From: Bacteroidales bacterium UBA1309
Lineage (GTDB): Bacteria > Bacteroidota > Bacteroidia > Bacteroidales > Dysgonomonadaceae
Length of the DNA: 64,000 nt
Direction: 5' to 3'
Assembly (NCBI GenBank): GCA_002307185.1
Contig: DBTT01000011.1
Span: 141,272-205,271 of the forward strand
Each line of letters begins with the position of its first letter. Positions within the stretch are counted from its first letter, which is position 1. Below, in pieces: positions 15,984-23,771 of the stretch. The notes below the pieces were generated by a model. The model worked only from the letters and a program-made list of their open reading frames with translations. It was not told where the DNA came from and did no database searches. Made by a program: the position numbers and the translations under genes.

Positions 15984-17381
15984 TTATTTGCTTAATTTGT
16001 TTATAAAATCAATTAATCCTTCCTTATTGATGATGTGCATCCCAAGACGAATATTGGAAATACCTTCTTTCATCCGGTAGGTATAAGTGGGATCTCCAGC
16101 GGGAGCATTCACTTCGAAAAAGCCGAATTGGATACCAGCTTTCTTTTCCAGCTCTTCGGCGACTTCCACAATGTGGCTCGAAACAACGAAGAACGAACTT
16201 TTGACCGCCGAAAAAGCAGAGGCAATGGCCAACGTTCCATCGTAAGCATCCTTCACATTGGTACCCCGGAAAAGTTCGTCAAATATGACCAACATGTTCC
16301 TGTGCGACTCAAGCATTTCCGCCACATCCTTTATGCGTTTCACTTCGGCATAAAAATGGCTGTATCCAAGGGCCAAGTCATCGGCCAAATTGATAGTTGT
16401 GGAGATGCCCGACAAAGCACTAATCCTCATCTTTTTTGCAGGAACAGGAAATCCGATATGTGCCAAATAAGCGGACAACCCCAAAGCTTTCAAAAAGGTG
16501 GACTTTCCCGCCATATTCGGACCGGTGATAAACAAGAGCTTCTTTTCTGCATCAATCGACACATCGCTTGAGATCGCACCCGCAACCATTGGATGAAACA
16601 ATCCTTCCGCTTGCAAAATATTCTCGGCTTGAGGAAGGATTTCCGGATAGGAAAAACCGTGTTGGCGAGCCGTGTTGGCAACGGTGATGTATGCGTCCAG
16701 CTCATAGATGAATTCCAAAAAGAAACTGAGATCGGCGCGATGCGTTTTGCGAAAGACATAATCCATCTGGATAATCTCGAATACGTTCAATCTTTTCGGA
16801 TGAATAGCATCTTTGTATTCTTTCTGATCCAATCTTTTCAACAATTCGGTCACCCGTTCGTTAAGCAGCTGCGGACATTCTTCGAGTTCACATTTCTCTC
16901 TTAAAAGTTGAGCGAAAGAGTGGAGGCTTTTTATCAATTTGACACTTGAAAGAACTCCTTTGTCGATCAAATGGAATTTCTTGTAGTTATTCAACCGGTT
17001 GAGAAATTTCATAATCACGGCATAAAGCGATGGCACCTCAGCCAGGAAATTGGCATGACGGTAATAATACTCGGCAAAATCGAGCGAATTTTTATCCAAA
17101 TCTATGCCTTCGGAAAAATGTTTTTGCAGGAAAGCAATCGTCTCCTTCCTCTCGGTAAGAAAAGTAATGTCGTCACTTGGGTTTGAGAAAAACTCTGTCA
17201 GTTTTTTCTTTCCTCCCGCACAAAAAGTAGCATTAAAAAGAGAAAATAGAGATTTGTCATTCGGAGAAGCTCCAAAAATATTCAAATCTTTCAGGGTCTG
17301 CTTGTCTATCTCAAACTTCATACTACTTGGATCTTGTTTTATGGATAGAGCCTCCAGGAGACCTTTTTCCATAAAAATCAA
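15984..17381 (-). CDS. MutS-like ATPase lacking the mismatch-recognition domain
   Basis: A 465-residue protein with the MutS core/lever helices (about residues 30-270) and the C-terminal ABC-type ATPase. Walker A is TGPNMAGKSTFLKALG, the following segment is ISTTINLADDLALGYSHFYAEVKRI, Walker B is MLVIFDELFRGTN and the His switch region is VVSSHIVEVAEEL. The N-terminal mismatch-binding and connector domains of MutS (another 300-400 residues) are absent, as is a MutS2 Smr domain. Such short MutS-related proteins are common in Bacteroidota and their function is not settled. The start could also be the second ATG (residue 4) or the one at residue 21 (MKFEIDKQ). It sits between argC and argD, 10 bases after argC, so it is probably transcribed with the arginine genes. 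Confidence 0.85.
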   Translation of the reverse strand: MIFMEKGLLEALSIKQDPSSMKFEIDKQTLKDLNIFGASPNDKSLFSLFNATFCAGGKKKLTEFFSNPSDDITFLTERKETIAFLQKHFSEGIDLDKNSLDFAEYYYRHANFLAEVPSLYAVIMKFLNRLNNYKKFHLIDKGVLSSVKLIKSLHSFAQLLREKCELEECPQLLNERVTELLKRLDQKEYKDAIHPKRLNVFEIIQMDYVFRKTHRADLSFFLEFIYELDAYITVANTARQHGFSYPEILPQAENILQAEGLFHPMVAGAISSDVSIDAEKKLLFITGPNMAGKSTFLKALGLSAYLAHIGFPVPAKKMRISALSGISTTINLADDLALGYSHFYAEVKRIKDVAEMLESHRNMLVIFDELFRGTNVKDAYDGTLAIASAFSAVKSSFFVVSSHIVEVAEELEKKAGIQFGFFEVNAPAGDPTYTYRMKEGISNIRLGMHIINKEGLIDFINKLSK

Positions 17382-17391
17382 ATCTCTTTTT

Positions 17392-18360
17392 TTAAAACGC
17401 CGCAGCTTTTAGTTTCAAACCAAGTGTCTCTTCCAAACCAAAGATAAGATTCATGTTTTGCACAGCCTGTCCAGATGCACCTTTCAGCAAATTGTCGATG
17501 CAAGAAAGAATCAGTAATTTACGTCCATGTTTCTGCACATGCAAGACACATTTGTTGGTGTTCACCACCTGTTTCAGGTCTGGGTTCTTGTCAGTCGCCA
17601 CCGTGAAAGCACTGTCGGCATAAAACTCTTTGTAAAGTGTTTCGGCTTCTTTTTGAGAACCTTCAAATGTTGTATATATCGAGGCAAAGATGCCTCGGGT
17701 GAAATTTCCCCGAACAGGGATAAAGTTGATGTCTTGCGAAAAGTTGGGCTGTAGTTGGGTCAACGATTCTGTTATTTCTTGCAGATGTTGATGGTCGAAA
17801 GCTTTATACACCGAGATATTTCCTTCACGCCAGCTAAAGTGGGAAGTTGCTCCGGGTTTTACACCAGCTCCCGTAGAACCCGTAACGGCGTTCACATGTA
17901 CTTCATCCTTCAATAAACCAGCATTGGCTAACGGTAGCAATGCCAATTGAATGGCTGTGGCAAAACAACCGGGATTGGCTATCTTGGAAGCTTTCACGAT
18001 CTGGAGCTTGTTCAATTCGGGCAAACCGTAAATAAATTCATTTCCTTCGGTCTTGTGGCGGTAGTCAGTGGAGAGATCAATGATTTTCAGGGAAGCTGGA
18101 ATTTCGTTCGCTTCCAGAAATTTCTTTGTATCTCCATGCGCCGTGCAGAAGAATAGCACATCAATTTTCCCGTAAGGGAAGGCATCGGTAAAAGCAAGTT
18201 CCGTTTCTCCAAGCAAGCCTTCGTGTACATCGTAGAGTTTGTTGCCTGCGTTACTGGTACTGTTTACAAAGACAATTTCCGCCTCCGGATGGTTCAACAG
18301 TATGCGTATCAATTCGCCTGCTGTATATCCGGCACCACCAATTATTCCTATTTTAATCAT
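17392..18360 (-). CDS. argC: N-acetyl-gamma-glutamyl-phosphate reductase
   Basis: An NADPH-dependent reductase making the acylglutamate semialdehyde in arginine synthesis. The 322-residue protein starts MIKIGIIGGAGYTAGELIRI, the dinucleotide-binding motif. The catalytic Cys lies in ANPGCFATAIQLALLPL, and VTGSTGAGVKPGATSHFSWREGN follows. An open frame continues 59 codons upstream, but that stretch has no family similarity, so the ATG at 18360 is chosen. It lies 100 bases after argG and just before the MutS-like gene. Confidence 0.96.
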   Translation of the reverse strand: MIKIGIIGGAGYTAGELIRILLNHPEAEIVFVNSTSNAGNKLYDVHEGLLGETELAFTDAFPYGKIDVLFFCTAHGDTKKFLEANEIPASLKIIDLSTDYRHKTEGNEFIYGLPELNKLQIVKASKIANPGCFATAIQLALLPLANAGLLKDEVHVNAVTGSTGAGVKPGATSHFSWREGNISVYKAFDHQHLQEITESLTQLQPNFSQDINFIPVRGNFTRGIFASIYTTFEGSQKEAETLYKEFYADSAFTVATDKNPDLKQVVNTNKCVLHVQKHGRKLLILSCIDNLLKGASGQAVQNMNLIFGLEETLGLKLKAAAF

Positions 18361-18460
18361 ACAATTATTTTTATTACCACTGGTAAACAGAGTTCCAATA
18401 TCTTTGTATTTCAGCATAGAACTCCGTGAAACTTCGTGTCGCCCGTGGTTAAAACAAAAC

Positions 18461-19660
18461 CTACTTCCCGTTTTTATTCTGAATATTGTAATATATCTTG
18501 GTTGGAATTCCGTAGATCTTTGTGAATCCTTTCGCATCGTCGGCTGTCCAAGCCTTGTTCACTTCGCCATACTCACCAAAATCGGCCTTCATCAAGTCAA
18601 AATCGCTTTCCACGCCCACCAAAACATAGTGGTAAGGATGAAGCTCCACGATGACACGTCCTGTGACATTGCGTTGAGAGCTATCCAGCATGGCTTCGAT
18701 GTCACGCATTACAGGTTCCAAATATTGTGCTTCGTGCAGAAACATGCCGTACCAATTCGCCGTTTGATCCTTCCAATATTGTTGCCATTTGGTCAAGGTA
18801 TGTTTTTCGAGCATTTTATGTGCATTGATAATCACCAACGGTGCTGCTGCTTCAAATCCGACACGGCCTTTGATGCCGATGATGGTGTCGCCAATGTGCA
18901 TGTCGCGCCCAATGGCATAAGCCGAAGCAATTTCTTCTATTTTTTGGATGGCTTTCACCTTATCTTCAAATTTTTCACCGTTCACAGCGGCGATTTGCCC
19001 TTCCTCGAAATCGATGGTTAATGTTTCCGATCCGTCCTTTTTTAATTGGGAAGGATACGCTTCTTCGGGCAATGTCTGGTTTGACTTTAGCGTCTCTTTT
19101 CCGCCAACACTTGTTCCCCAAAGCCCCTTATTGATGGAATATTCCATCTTGGCAAAGTCAGCTAGATAGCCATGTTCTTTGAGGTAGTTGATTTCATATT
19201 CGCGGGTCAAAATCATGTCGCGCGTAGGTGTGATGATCTCTATTTCAGGGGCAAGGACATTAAATGTCAAGTCGAATCGAACCTGGTCGTTTCCAGCTCC
19301 GGTACTTCCATGGGCAACTGCATCGGCACCAATTTCCTTCGCATAATTGATGATAGCGATAGCTTGGAAAATACGTTCGGAGCTTACAGATATGGGATAC
19401 GTGCCATTTCGGAGCACATTTCCAAAAATCATGTATTTGATACTCTTTTCGTAATATTCCTGGGTGATGTCCAAACTGACGTGCTTCGCTGCTCCCAATC
19501 GGTAAGCCTTCTCTTCCACAACCTTCAATTCGTCTGGAGAAAAGCCACCCGTGTTGGCGATGGCTGTATAAACTTCATACCCCAACTCTTCAGAAAGGTA
19601 TTTGGCACAAAAAGATGTGTCCAAACCTCCACTGAACGCTAAAACTACCTTCTTTTTCAT
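18461..19660 (-). CDS. argG: Argininosuccinate synthase
   Basis: The enzyme condenses citrulline and aspartate with ATP. The 399-residue protein has the N-type ATP pyrophosphatase motif AFSGGLDTSF near the N-terminus, NTGGF, HGSTGAGNDQVRFD, the KMEYSINKGLWGTSVGG segment and YAIGRDMHIGDTIIGIKGRVGFEAA. The length is normal. It follows the GNAT gene by 39 bases and precedes argC on the same strand. ArgB, ArgE/J, ArgF and ArgH are not in this window. Confidence 0.96.
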   Translation of the reverse strand: MKKKVVLAFSGGLDTSFCAKYLSEELGYEVYTAIANTGGFSPDELKVVEEKAYRLGAAKHVSLDITQEYYEKSIKYMIFGNVLRNGTYPISVSSERIFQAIAIINYAKEIGADAVAHGSTGAGNDQVRFDLTFNVLAPEIEIITPTRDMILTREYEINYLKEHGYLADFAKMEYSINKGLWGTSVGGKETLKSNQTLPEEAYPSQLKKDGSETLTIDFEEGQIAAVNGEKFEDKVKAIQKIEEIASAYAIGRDMHIGDTIIGIKGRVGFEAAAPLVIINAHKMLEKHTLTKWQQYWKDQTANWYGMFLHEAQYLEPVMRDIEAMLDSSQRNVTGRVIVELHPYHYVLVGVESDFDLMKADFGEYGEVNKAWTADDAKGFTKIYGIPTKIYYNIQNKNGK

Positions 19661-19699
19661 ACGATTATATTGTTTTGATTGGCAAATTGCTGCCGCCTT

Positions 19700-20356
19700 C
19701 TATTTTTGTTTTAATTGTTTCTTTAGTTCCTTGATGGTATCCTTGACCTCTTTCTTGTCTTTGTGTTGCGCTGGGTCAAAGAGCATCGCCGTGCAAATGC
19801 AATATCTGCGTTCTGTACGTGTCAGCACATCGTAATTCACACAGCCCTGACATCCTTTCCAGAAAGATTCATCATCTGTCAATTGCGAAAAAGTTACAGG
19901 ATTGTATCCTAATTCAGTATTGATTTTCATCACGGCTGCCCCCGAAGTCAACCCGAAAACCTTTGCTTCGGGAAACATCGTGCGGGCCAAAGAAAAAGCA
20001 TACCTTTTGATTCGTTTGGCCAAACCGTGCTGGCGGAATTTCTCGGCAACAATCAGTCCTGAATTGGCAACAAACTGCTTGTTACCCCAAGATTCGATGT
20101 AGCAGAATCCCGCAAACTCATCTCCACACAAAGCGATGATGGATTTCCCCTCGCGGATTTTTTGCTCTACATATTCGGGAGAACGTTTAGCAATGCCCGT
20201 TCCCCTTACTTTTGCGGCGGCCTCAATTGTATCTAAGATTGTTTGCACATATTGGATGTGCGAATGATTAGCAATTATTACTTTAATATCGGGAGTTTCA
20301 GTCTCCGTTTTTACAGCAATTTGTTTTGTTTCTTCAGTTGTCATCTCTTTCATCAC
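19700..20356 (-). CDS. GNAT acyltransferase in the arg operon, candidate N-acylglutamate synthase
   Basis: A 218-residue protein. Residues about 20-160 form a GNAT fold, with NSGLIVAEKFRQHGLAKRIKRYA as the acyl-CoA binding strand and helix. The C-terminal part has a Cys cluster, CQGC at about residue 169-172 and CIC about 20 residues later, which could bind metal. The start may be Met1, Met2 or Met5. The gene lies between argR and argG, 57 bases after argR, and no argA or argJ is visible. Bacteroidota homologues in this position have been suggested to provide N-acylglutamate, the first pathway intermediate. That role is inferred from context and what I recall of the family. Confidence 0.75.
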   Translation of the reverse strand: MMKEMTTEETKQIAVKTETETPDIKVIIANHSHIQYVQTILDTIEAAAKVRGTGIAKRSPEYVEQKIREGKSIIALCGDEFAGFCYIESWGNKQFVANSGLIVAEKFRQHGLAKRIKRYAFSLARTMFPEAKVFGLTSGAAVMKINTELGYNPVTFSQLTDDESFWKGCQGCVNYDVLTRTERRYCICTAMLFDPAQHKDKKEVKDTIKELKKQLKQK

Positions 20357-20413
20357 TAATAAAATGGAGTTTGTTTCTATAATAAACGAACCTAGACCAT
20401 TTTGACTTATCTT

Positions 20414-20878
20414 TCATTCTATTCCAACAATAAATTGAGCAAGGGCTATTTTCACTTCATTGCGAGAAACATTATCCCGTGGAATCACCAATACCGTATC
20501 ATCACCAGCCACTGTGCCGAGAATAATATCAGATGCCTTTTGATCAATTTCCGAGGCAATTCCCATAGCATAGCCCGGTCGGGTACGCAGCACAGCCAGA
20601 TTCCCTGAAAAATCAAGCCCGACAAAACCAATTGCCGAAAGCTGCATCCCCGCATCGTTTGATATTCTCATTGCTTGAGGTTGTGATAATTGATATTCAT
20701 AACCTCCCCCGACAGGATTTTTTACGATTTTCAGATCCCGAATATCTCTCGATAAAGTGGCTTGCGTCAGAGAAAAGCCTCTTGCAGAGAGCAATTTAAG
20801 CAATTGATCTTGATTACCCACTTTCGTCTCCCTCACGATCGTCTTGATAGCATCTTGCCTTTCTTTTTTTGTTGACAT
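20414..20878 (-). CDS. argR: Arginine repressor
   Basis: A 154-residue ArgR/AhrC family regulator. The N-terminal winged helix covers about 1-70 (RQDAIKTIVRETKVGNQDQL, SLTQATLSRDIRDLKIVK). The C-terminal hexamerisation and arginine-binding domain includes IGFVGLDFSGNLAVLRTRPGYA, IGTVAGDDTVLVI-like sequence (LGTVAGDDTVLVIPR) and the terminal ALAQFIVG. It is the first gene of the arg group on the minus strand. An ARG-box-like palindrome touches its start codon and another overlaps a -7 element, so it probably represses its own operon when arginine is abundant. Confidence 0.94.
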   Translation of the reverse strand: MSTKKERQDAIKTIVRETKVGNQDQLLKLLSARGFSLTQATLSRDIRDLKIVKNPVGGGYEYQLSQPQAMRISNDAGMQLSAIGFVGLDFSGNLAVLRTRPGYAMGIASEIDQKASDIILGTVAGDDTVLVIPRDNVSRNEVKIALAQFIVGIE

Positions 20879-20917
20879 GTGAATATTTATTCGAATTTCA
20901 ATGCAAAATTATACATA
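20878..20917 (-). promoter_or_regulatory. ARG-box pair and -7 element at argR
   Basis: TGTGAATATTTATTCGAA at 20878-20895 matches the ArgR operator TnTGAATWWWWATTCAnW at nearly every fixed position and overlaps the first base of the argR start codon. A weaker copy, AATGCAAAATTATACATA, lies at 20900-20917 with its centre 22 bp away. The minus-strand -7 element TAATTTTG (20904-20911) is inside the second box, so occupancy by ArgR would block the promoter. Confidence 0.65.
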
Positions 20918-21166
20918 AAATCAGAAATAGCATCATATAATCGCATATTTTTTCAAAAATATTTGACTCGCTATGAATAAAAGGTGAATTAAGAGAAGAA
21001 TACGTTTACAATACCTACTAATAATTACTTTAAACGGATAAATCTAACAGTAAATGGGGATTGTCCATTTACCAAAATATATCGATATTTACAATTTGAA
21101 TAAATACACATTCAAAGACCAAAATCTTTGGATGTGAAATACAGACAAATATAAATCAACTAAAGA

Positions 21167-22420
21167 ATGCGAAAAGTTTTTGGCAAAATACATTTGTGGT
21201 TATCAATTCCTATAGGGATTATTCTTAGTCTAATTTGCACTACAGGGGCAATATTGGTATTCGCCACCGAAATTTCAGAAGCAATTTATCCCGAAAGATA
21301 TTTCACTCAAAAAGTTCTGGATAATACGATCGCTTTAGACAAACTCATCCCGATGGTGAATGCCCAATTAACCGACAATTCGGTGAAGAGTGTGCAAATC
21401 CCATCGGATCCAAAACGCAATTATGTGATGGCTTTGGCGGAAGGAAAGCGGGTGTCCGCCTATGTGAATCCTTATACGGGCAAAGTAGTTGAAATATACA
21501 GCTACTTGGACTCTTTTTTTGGCAAAGTGATGGGACTACATCGCTGGTTGCTGTTTGGAGCAAGAGATCTTGGGCGGAACATAGTGGGATACACCACCTT
21601 GGTGACTGTATTAATAATCATCTCGGGGATTGTCATTTGGTGGCCAAAAACTAAAAAGCAGTTGAAAAGCCGATTAAAGATTTCAACGGAAAATGGACCT
21701 AAACGGCTGCTTTATGACCTACATTCGTCTTTAGCAATCTATCTTTCCATCGGATTTCTTGTTTTGGCACTAACCGGATTGACGTGGTCTTTCGATTGGT
21801 ACCGACAAGGATTCTATGCCATTTTTGGCGTAAAAATGGAGCGGAGACCGGAGAATGGCGGCCAAAAGGATGCTAGCTCTCCGAAAAGGGGCGAACGCCC
21901 TCCCAGCCCTGTAAAAGATGATCGCCGAATGAATCAATCTGCTAGGGGGGAAAATAGCCCGCCAAAGCCCGCAGATAGAAGGATAAAACCCGGAACTGAA
22001 AAAGGAGAAAAACAAGAAGGAAGAAGCCCGGAGGAAGACAGCAAGACTGTAGATTACGCACACTGGGAGATGGCACTCAACAACATCAAGAAAACTGTAC
22101 CTGAATACAAGTCAATAACAATCAGTCAAGGAAGCGCAAATGTAGCACCACTAAGCCAATACGGTAACGAAAGAAAGGCGGATAAATATTCAATTGATCC
22201 AGCAACTGGAGCTATACAAGAAGTTAAACTCTATTCCAAAGCAAAAAAATCGGATAAAATCCGCGGATGGATTTATTCTGTACATGTTGGCTCCTGGGGC
22301 GGACTAACAACCAAAATCCTCACTTTCCTGATTGCCCTGCTCGCAGGAACTTTGCCGCTGACTGGCTATTACATCTATTATTTGAAACGGAAAAAGAAGT
22401 GGCAAAAAAGAGAAGCTTAA
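21167..22420 (+). CDS. PepSY-associated membrane protein
   Basis: A 417-residue inner-membrane protein of the PepSY_TM family, often linked to iron acquisition as ferric-chelate reductase-like proteins. Transmembrane segments are visible at about residues 12-36 (LWLSIPIGIILSLICTTGAIL), 140-160 (VGYTTLVTVLIIISGIVIWW), 190-212 (LAIYLSIGFLVLALTGLTWSF) and 383-405 (FLIALLAGTLPLTGYYIYYL). Histidines near the helices (LHRWL, LHSSL, VHVGS) could hold haem. The first PepSY-like loop lies at about 60-110. Between helices 3 and 4 is a linker of about 65 residues extremely rich in Pro, Arg, Lys and Glu (residues 225-290). It is a single gene with no TonB receptor beside it. Confidence 0.82.
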   Translation: MRKVFGKIHLWLSIPIGIILSLICTTGAILVFATEISEAIYPERYFTQKVLDNTIALDKLIPMVNAQLTDNSVKSVQIPSDPKRNYVMALAEGKRVSAYVNPYTGKVVEIYSYLDSFFGKVMGLHRWLLFGARDLGRNIVGYTTLVTVLIIISGIVIWWPKTKKQLKSRLKISTENGPKRLLYDLHSSLAIYLSIGFLVLALTGLTWSFDWYRQGFYAIFGVKMERRPENGGQKDASSPKRGERPPSPVKDDRRMNQSARGENSPPKPADRRIKPGTEKGEKQEGRSPEEDSKTVDYAHWEMALNNIKKTVPEYKSITISQGSANVAPLSQYGNERKADKYSIDPATGAIQEVKLYSKAKKSDKIRGWIYSVHVGSWGGLTTKILTFLIALLAGTLPLTGYYIYYLKRKKKWQKREA

Positions 22421-22430
22421 GCCTATAAGA

Positions 22431-22466
22431 AAAAAATATGCAACCTTTCCGCTGCATATTTTTTTT
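22431..22466. terminator. Bidirectional terminator between the PepSY gene and aroB
   Basis: AAAAAATATGCA pairs with TGCATATTTTTT around a 10-base loop, with A and T tracts on both sides. It can serve the plus-strand PepSY gene and the minus-strand aroB, which converge here. Confidence 0.85.
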
Positions 22467-22483
22467 ACTTAAAGTCACACGAC

Positions 22484-23542
22484 TTACAAACCGTAGCTTT
22501 CGCGCATAAAATCGATAGCTTCGAAAATTTCGTCTTTCGTTGCTGCTTGATTGATTTCTACTTTGCCCGTATCACTCAACAATGTGAAATTTATCTCGTC
22601 TGCCGAAGCGTTTTTCTTGTCATGCCGCATGTAGTCGTAAAGCTTCCCGTAGCTTTTGCACCCGAAATGGTAGGTGCCGTAGTTTTCGCGGATAAACGCC
22701 ATTGTAGCCAGCATTTTATCCTTCGGAAAACCACAAATTTTTACGGAAAGATACAGTTCGCAAATCAATCCCCAAGCCACAGCATACCCATGCAAAACGG
22801 GTTGTTCGAGCTCCATCGATACACTTTCAAAAGCATGCCCTATCGTATGGCCTAGGTTCAGCGCCTTGCGGATTCCTTTTTCAAATGGATCTTCCTCCAC
22901 AATACGCTCCTTCACTTTCACCGATGCCATCAACAACTCCTGAAGGTATTCGTAATCCACCTCATACGAATCGAATCCGATGGCTTTTTCCCATTCCGAT
23001 TCAGAATCTATCAGCGAATGCTTGAGCAATTCGGCATAGCCGGAAAGCAAATTTTCCCGATCCAACGAACGGAAAAATTTAGAATGAATAACCACAACCT
23101 CGGCAGGAGCAAATGCCCCGATTTCGTTCTTGAACCTCAAAAAATTGATCCCGGTCTTTCCTCCGACCGCAGCATCTACGGCACCCAACAGCGTGGTAGG
23201 GATATTTATGCAACTAATTCCACGTTTGAAAGATGCCGCTGCAAATCCTCCCAAGTCTGTCAACATACCTCCACCCAAATTTATCAGCAGAGAATGCCGT
23301 GTAGCCTCATTTTCACTAAGGTATTTCCACACACAAGTAAGTGTTTCAATGTTCTTGTGTTCATCTCCTGCCGGAATGGTGATGAGTCCGGCATTTTTTA
23401 TTTCCTTAAGGTTTCCAATGAATGGATAGCACAATTTATACGTATTCTCGTCTGTAAGCACATACAATTTGTCGTATTTTTTCTCAGCAAGCAACTTCGT
23501 TAGATCTTCTTGGAGATTAGTGGAATTGATTATATTCTGCAT
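22484..23542 (-). CDS. aroB: 3-dehydroquinate synthase
   Basis: The second enzyme of the shikimate pathway, NAD- and metal-dependent. The 352-residue protein shows the NAD-binding segment LINLGGGMLTDLGGFAAASFKRG, the substrate loop GGKTGINFLRFKNEIGAF, and metal ligands in LNLGHTIGHAFE and LHGYAVAWG. It is somewhat shorter than the E. coli form but has all domains. It stands alone on the minus strand with its own promoter-like element 30 bases upstream and a terminator downstream. Confidence 0.95.
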   Translation of the reverse strand: MQNIINSTNLQEDLTKLLAEKKYDKLYVLTDENTYKLCYPFIGNLKEIKNAGLITIPAGDEHKNIETLTCVWKYLSENEATRHSLLINLGGGMLTDLGGFAAASFKRGISCINIPTTLLGAVDAAVGGKTGINFLRFKNEIGAFAPAEVVVIHSKFFRSLDRENLLSGYAELLKHSLIDSESEWEKAIGFDSYEVDYEYLQELLMASVKVKERIVEEDPFEKGIRKALNLGHTIGHAFESVSMELEQPVLHGYAVAWGLICELYLSVKICGFPKDKMLATMAFIRENYGTYHFGCKSYGKLYDYMRHDKKNASADEINFTLLSDTGKVEINQAATKDEIFEAIDFMRESYGL

Positions 23543-23571
23543 GATGACACCTATGTCTTTGTAATTTATTG

Positions 23572-23579
23572 CAAAAATA
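23572..23579 (-). promoter_or_regulatory. -7 element of aroB
   Basis: The minus strand reads TATTTTTG (TAnnTTTG). A TTG lies about 17 bases upstream. The predicted leader is about 25 bases. Confidence 0.5.
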
Positions 23580-23739
23580 GGGTAAAAAAATCATTCAACC
23601 ATCCGCTTAGTCAATGAAGGAGCAATATTTTTAAACAAATGAAGCACATCGGAGTAGAACAATGTATTAAAAACCTGAAAAATAAATTCCCCGTTAGAAA
23701 CATGTGCAACATACGTTCTTCCCGAATTGATTATTTTCC

Positions 23740-23747
23740 TACCTTTG
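23740..23747 (+). promoter_or_regulatory. -7 element of pepD
   Basis: TACCTTTG fits TAnnTTTG and lies 25 bases before the ATG at 23772. An earlier in-frame ATG at 23727 is upstream of this element, which supports the later start. Confidence 0.55.
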
Positions 23748-23771
23748 TTTCCATTGAAAAATCGAAACATT

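Noticed and set aside
18361..18537. N-terminal extension of ArgC
   Set aside because: The conserved dinucleotide-binding start is at 18360; the extension is unrelated sequence.
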